A model generated the notes under the pieces. It searched no databases. It was not told the origin of the DNA and saw nothing but the letters and a program-made list of their open reading frames with translations. This document shows positions 33,141 through 35,043 of a DNA stretch of 35,043 nucleotides, one piece after another (the stretch's first letter is position 1; each line of letters starts with the position of its first letter). Source of the stretch: Bacillota bacterium (GTDB lineage: Bacteria > Bacillota > DTU065); contig JAHDNZ010000080.1 of the NCBI GenBank assembly GCA_018435125.1, positions 1 to 35,043 on the forward strand, given 5' to 3'. The position numbers and the translations under genes were made by a program.

Positions 33141-34703
33141 TTGGGTATACAGGTGTCGGAGAACACTTTAAGAATAAGAGATATAGCAGGACGAGGTGAA
33201 TCGGTATCTTTCCTTAAGTTCAGTGCCGATCTACCAGCTGCTAAACCCAATATTGCTCGAGTTTTAAGTGTTCGAGGCCGTCCCAAAGTTACCGATGTCA
33301 AAGTTGAAGCTGGCAAGGTTTTGTTTAAGGGCTATGTAAACCTGGAACTCTTATACGTACCAGTAAATACCGGCGAGTTAGCCTATGATCTTCTGGAAAA
33401 GGCAGAGTTTAAAGAGATAGCGGATTTTGAGTACTTTGTCGATATCAAAGAGGCTAACTCCAGTGATGAACCAATTGTGCGTAGTTTCTTGGTCAATGTC
33501 GATTACGAAGTTGAGAAGGAGCGGCATCTAGTTGTAGATGCTAGCTTGCGTCATGAGGTTTTAGTGTTTTGCACTAAAAAAATCAAGTTTTTAGGAGACA
33601 TACTGGTTACACCACCAGAGAAGATTAAAATTGAGAAAAGAGAGCTTCTGTTGGAGGAATATGCCGGCAAACTGCAAAAAAGCACCACGATTAGTGGAAG
33701 TGTTTCCTTGCCGCTTGGAGTTTTGCGCCTAGTGGATGTTGTTATCAAACCTCAAATTAAAAGAGAGTTAGCAGATGCCTCTGGCATTACCCTATTGGGA
33801 GCTTTAGATGTAACTTTACTGGTAGTAAGAGAGCTAGGAGATACAGCGGTAGTCCAGTCCCTTAGTCTGCCTAATGCTCTTGCCTTTGAAGAACGGCTGG
33901 ATATAACAATGGGAGATAACATTTTAAGCCGCAGCCAAACAACACTGGATTATGTAAGTTATGCCCGCATTGAAGATGAACTAAAGTTTGATATTGGTCT
34001 TTCCATCAAATCGGAGCTTGTCTTACCCAAAAGAGTAAGCTTGATTGCAGAGGCAGAAAGCGTGGCGGGGCGGAAAATTCTCACCAGAAGCGGACCTTTA
34101 AGTATTAAGCGTAAAGTAGTTTCAGCACCTGCCAAGACTAATGCCGAGTCACTGTTAAGGCTTCCGGAAGGTTTAGTCGATATAGCTGAAATGTTAATGG
34201 CTTCTGTTACACCTCAGGTAGAAAAAACAGAGTGGGCTGGAGAGACTCTCTATGCCAAGGGCAGTTGTGGGCTAGAGCTTATTTATACCGGTGTAGATGC
34301 TGAACTGCATAGTGTTTTGTGGGATCATGTGCTTGATTTTAGTATACCTTTGGATTTTACCGGTTTGGAAGTAGATGCTCAGATAATCGGAGTCGAGGTT
34401 AATACAGAATCATTCAGGCATCAGCTTACAGAAAATGGCCTTGAGGTGGTAGCATCTCTGGTTATATTGGCTGAAGTAGCTGCACCTGAGGGGGTAGTCT
34501 GTGTTTTAGAGGCGATGACCTTAGATGAGGTAGTTGCAAAACCTGCCTATATAACTTTTGTAACCGTAGAAGATGATGATTCCCTTTGGAAGCTTTCGAT
34601 GAGATACCAGATTCCGCTGGCAAATATTATGGAAGACAATGCCTTAACTGAAGAAGGAATAGTCCCTGGGCAAAGACTGTGTTTAAGAAGAGCCAAAGGT
34701 TAA
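33141..34703 (+). CDS. DUF3794 (SPOCS) domain protein with C-terminal LysM, spore-associated
   Basis: The 520-aa protein has three SPOCS/DUF3794 repeats (roughly 20-125, 185-270 and 345-440; motifs such as VLSVRGRPKVTDVKVEAGKV, FKGYVNLELLYV and LYAKGSCGLELIYT) and a LysM at about 468-515 (FVTVEDDDSLWKLSMRYQIP ... PGQRLCL). This layout occurs in spore coat/morphogenesis proteins such as the clostridial SipL-type. LysM binds peptidoglycan. TTG 33141 with GGGGGGAG about 6 bases before it is the likely start; the frame extends to 33090 without a better ribosome site. A terminator follows. Confidence 0.88.
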   Translation: MGIQVSENTLRIRDIAGRGESVSFLKFSADLPAAKPNIARVLSVRGRPKVTDVKVEAGKVLFKGYVNLELLYVPVNTGELAYDLLEKAEFKEIADFEYFVDIKEANSSDEPIVRSFLVNVDYEVEKERHLVVDASLRHEVLVFCTKKIKFLGDILVTPPEKIKIEKRELLLEEYAGKLQKSTTISGSVSLPLGVLRLVDVVIKPQIKRELADASGITLLGALDVTLLVVRELGDTAVVQSLSLPNALAFEERLDITMGDNILSRSQTTLDYVSYARIEDELKFDIGLSIKSELVLPKRVSLIAEAESVAGRKILTRSGPLSIKRKVVSAPAKTNAESLLRLPEGLVDIAEMLMASVTPQVEKTEWAGETLYAKGSCGLELIYTGVDAELHSVLWDHVLDFSIPLDFTGLEVDAQIIGVEVNTESFRHQLTENGLEVVASLVILAEVAAPEGVVCVLEAMTLDEVVAKPAYITFVTVEDDDSLWKLSMRYQIPLANIMEDNALTEEGIVPGQRLCLRRAKG

Positions 34704-34722
34704 AAATTTATTCTGTTAAAGT

Positions 34723-34755
34723 AAAAAAGCTACCTCAAAAAAGGTAGCTTTTTTG
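34723..34755 (+). terminator. intrinsic terminator after the SPOCS-LysM gene
   Basis: Thirteen-bp stem (34723-34735 with 34742-34754) with A-run before and T-run after, so it could work in both directions. Confidence 0.9.
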
Positions 34756-34822
34756 TTTATCATGGTTAAGCATGTCGATTAACTTGAAAGTAAAAGTCTA
34801 TTATGAGGGTTAGCTAAATAAT

Positions 34823-35002
34823 TTATCTATTTAACGCAAAGCCCTGGCGAGGAACACGAACAGTTGTTATAACGTTATCGATATTGGGTAATAGAATATT
34901 GTAAAAAAGTAGATCAAGACCTATTATAATCTTCTGGTTTATTAGAAAAGAGATGGCTTGAATGTTATTAAGGCCAACATTTAATAGGTTTCCTGCTGCT
35001 AA
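34823..35002 (-). other. doubtful minus-strand reading frame at the window edge
   Basis: An open frame of 59 codons ends at TAA (34823-34825). Its end reads GLDLLFYNILLPNIDNVITT then VRVPRQGFALNR, which has protein-like character, but a TGA lies just upstream, at about 35003. It could be the end of a frameshifted gene or chance. Nothing else is recognisable from 34757 to the window end. Confidence 0.2.
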
Positions 35003-35043
35003 TCACAGTGATTTTCAATTTGCCTATAGCTGTGCCGCTGATC

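Noticed and set aside
32371-33316. Minus-strand frames opposite the PG-binding and SPOCS genes
   Set aside because: They mirror strong plus-strand coding genes, lack ribosome sites and show no recognisable motifs.
1-35043. CRISPR arrays, tRNA and rRNA genes
   Set aside because: No regularly spaced repeats, cloverleaf-type sequences or rRNA blocks were seen by eye.

Overview
The window looks like chromosome from a spore-forming, flagellated, probably anaerobic Bacillota (Firmicutes). It is A+T-rich, nearly every gene has a strong purine-rich Shine-Dalgarno, and TTG/GTG starts are common. The right end keeps the neighbourhood known from Bacillus and clostridia: a YabE-like 3D-domain cell-wall protein, RsmA/KsgA and Veg, next to two proteins typical of spore formers (peptidoglycan-binding plus GH18-like domain; DUF3794/SPOCS plus LysM). 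The C1-folate pair fhs-folD fits an anaerobe. I cannot name the genus.

Left region (1-9122) has a sugar-related and secreted theme. It holds a membrane-anchored GH9-like protein that seems to lack GH9 catalytic motifs; a GyrI-like protein behind a LexA-type SOS box; a divergent DUF421 membrane protein; a Gfo/Idh/MocA dehydrogenase followed by a sugar-phosphate isomerase/epimerase-type TIM barrel; then an exported metallophosphoesterase, a secreted protein of unknown function and a secreted DUF4434 glycosidase-like protein. The metallophosphoesterase has a long leader with a cre-like palindrome and alternative hairpins.

Middle region (9275-20270) runs from fhs-folD and a flagellin gene with its terminator into decaying accessory DNA. 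First comes the 5' part of a group II intron (IIC-like), sitting directly behind the flagellin terminator. Next are short gene remnants, an IS21-family element with broken istA and intact istB, and a near-repeat of one remnant beyond the IS. Last is a multi-domain HtpX-like (M48) protease gene split by a frameshift in a T7 tract, then a lipoprotein.

Right region (20513-34703) begins with a MarR regulator and an unknown multi-pass membrane protein behind a good promoter with TTAG/CTAA operator-like repeats. Two paralogous secreted proteins and a PrcB-like domain protein lie on the minus strand. A nicotinate phosphoribosyltransferase follows, then a run encoding a PsbP-like secreted protein, DnaD, the DnaB helicase, a 66-aa helical protein and a TatD-linked radical SAM protein. 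The YabE-like, RsmA, YkuK-like, Veg and spore-associated genes complete it. Veg has tandem consensus promoters and a leader with an intrinsic-terminator-like hairpin. The last 290 bases hold only a doubtful minus-strand reading frame.

No CRISPR array, tRNA or rRNA was seen. Nothing stands out as a complete new defence or mobile system. The most notable points are the SOS-box/GyrI pairing, the intron relic behind a terminator, the PH-like/GYF_2/HtpX fusion, the inactive-looking GH9 membrane protein, and the two candidate attenuators.
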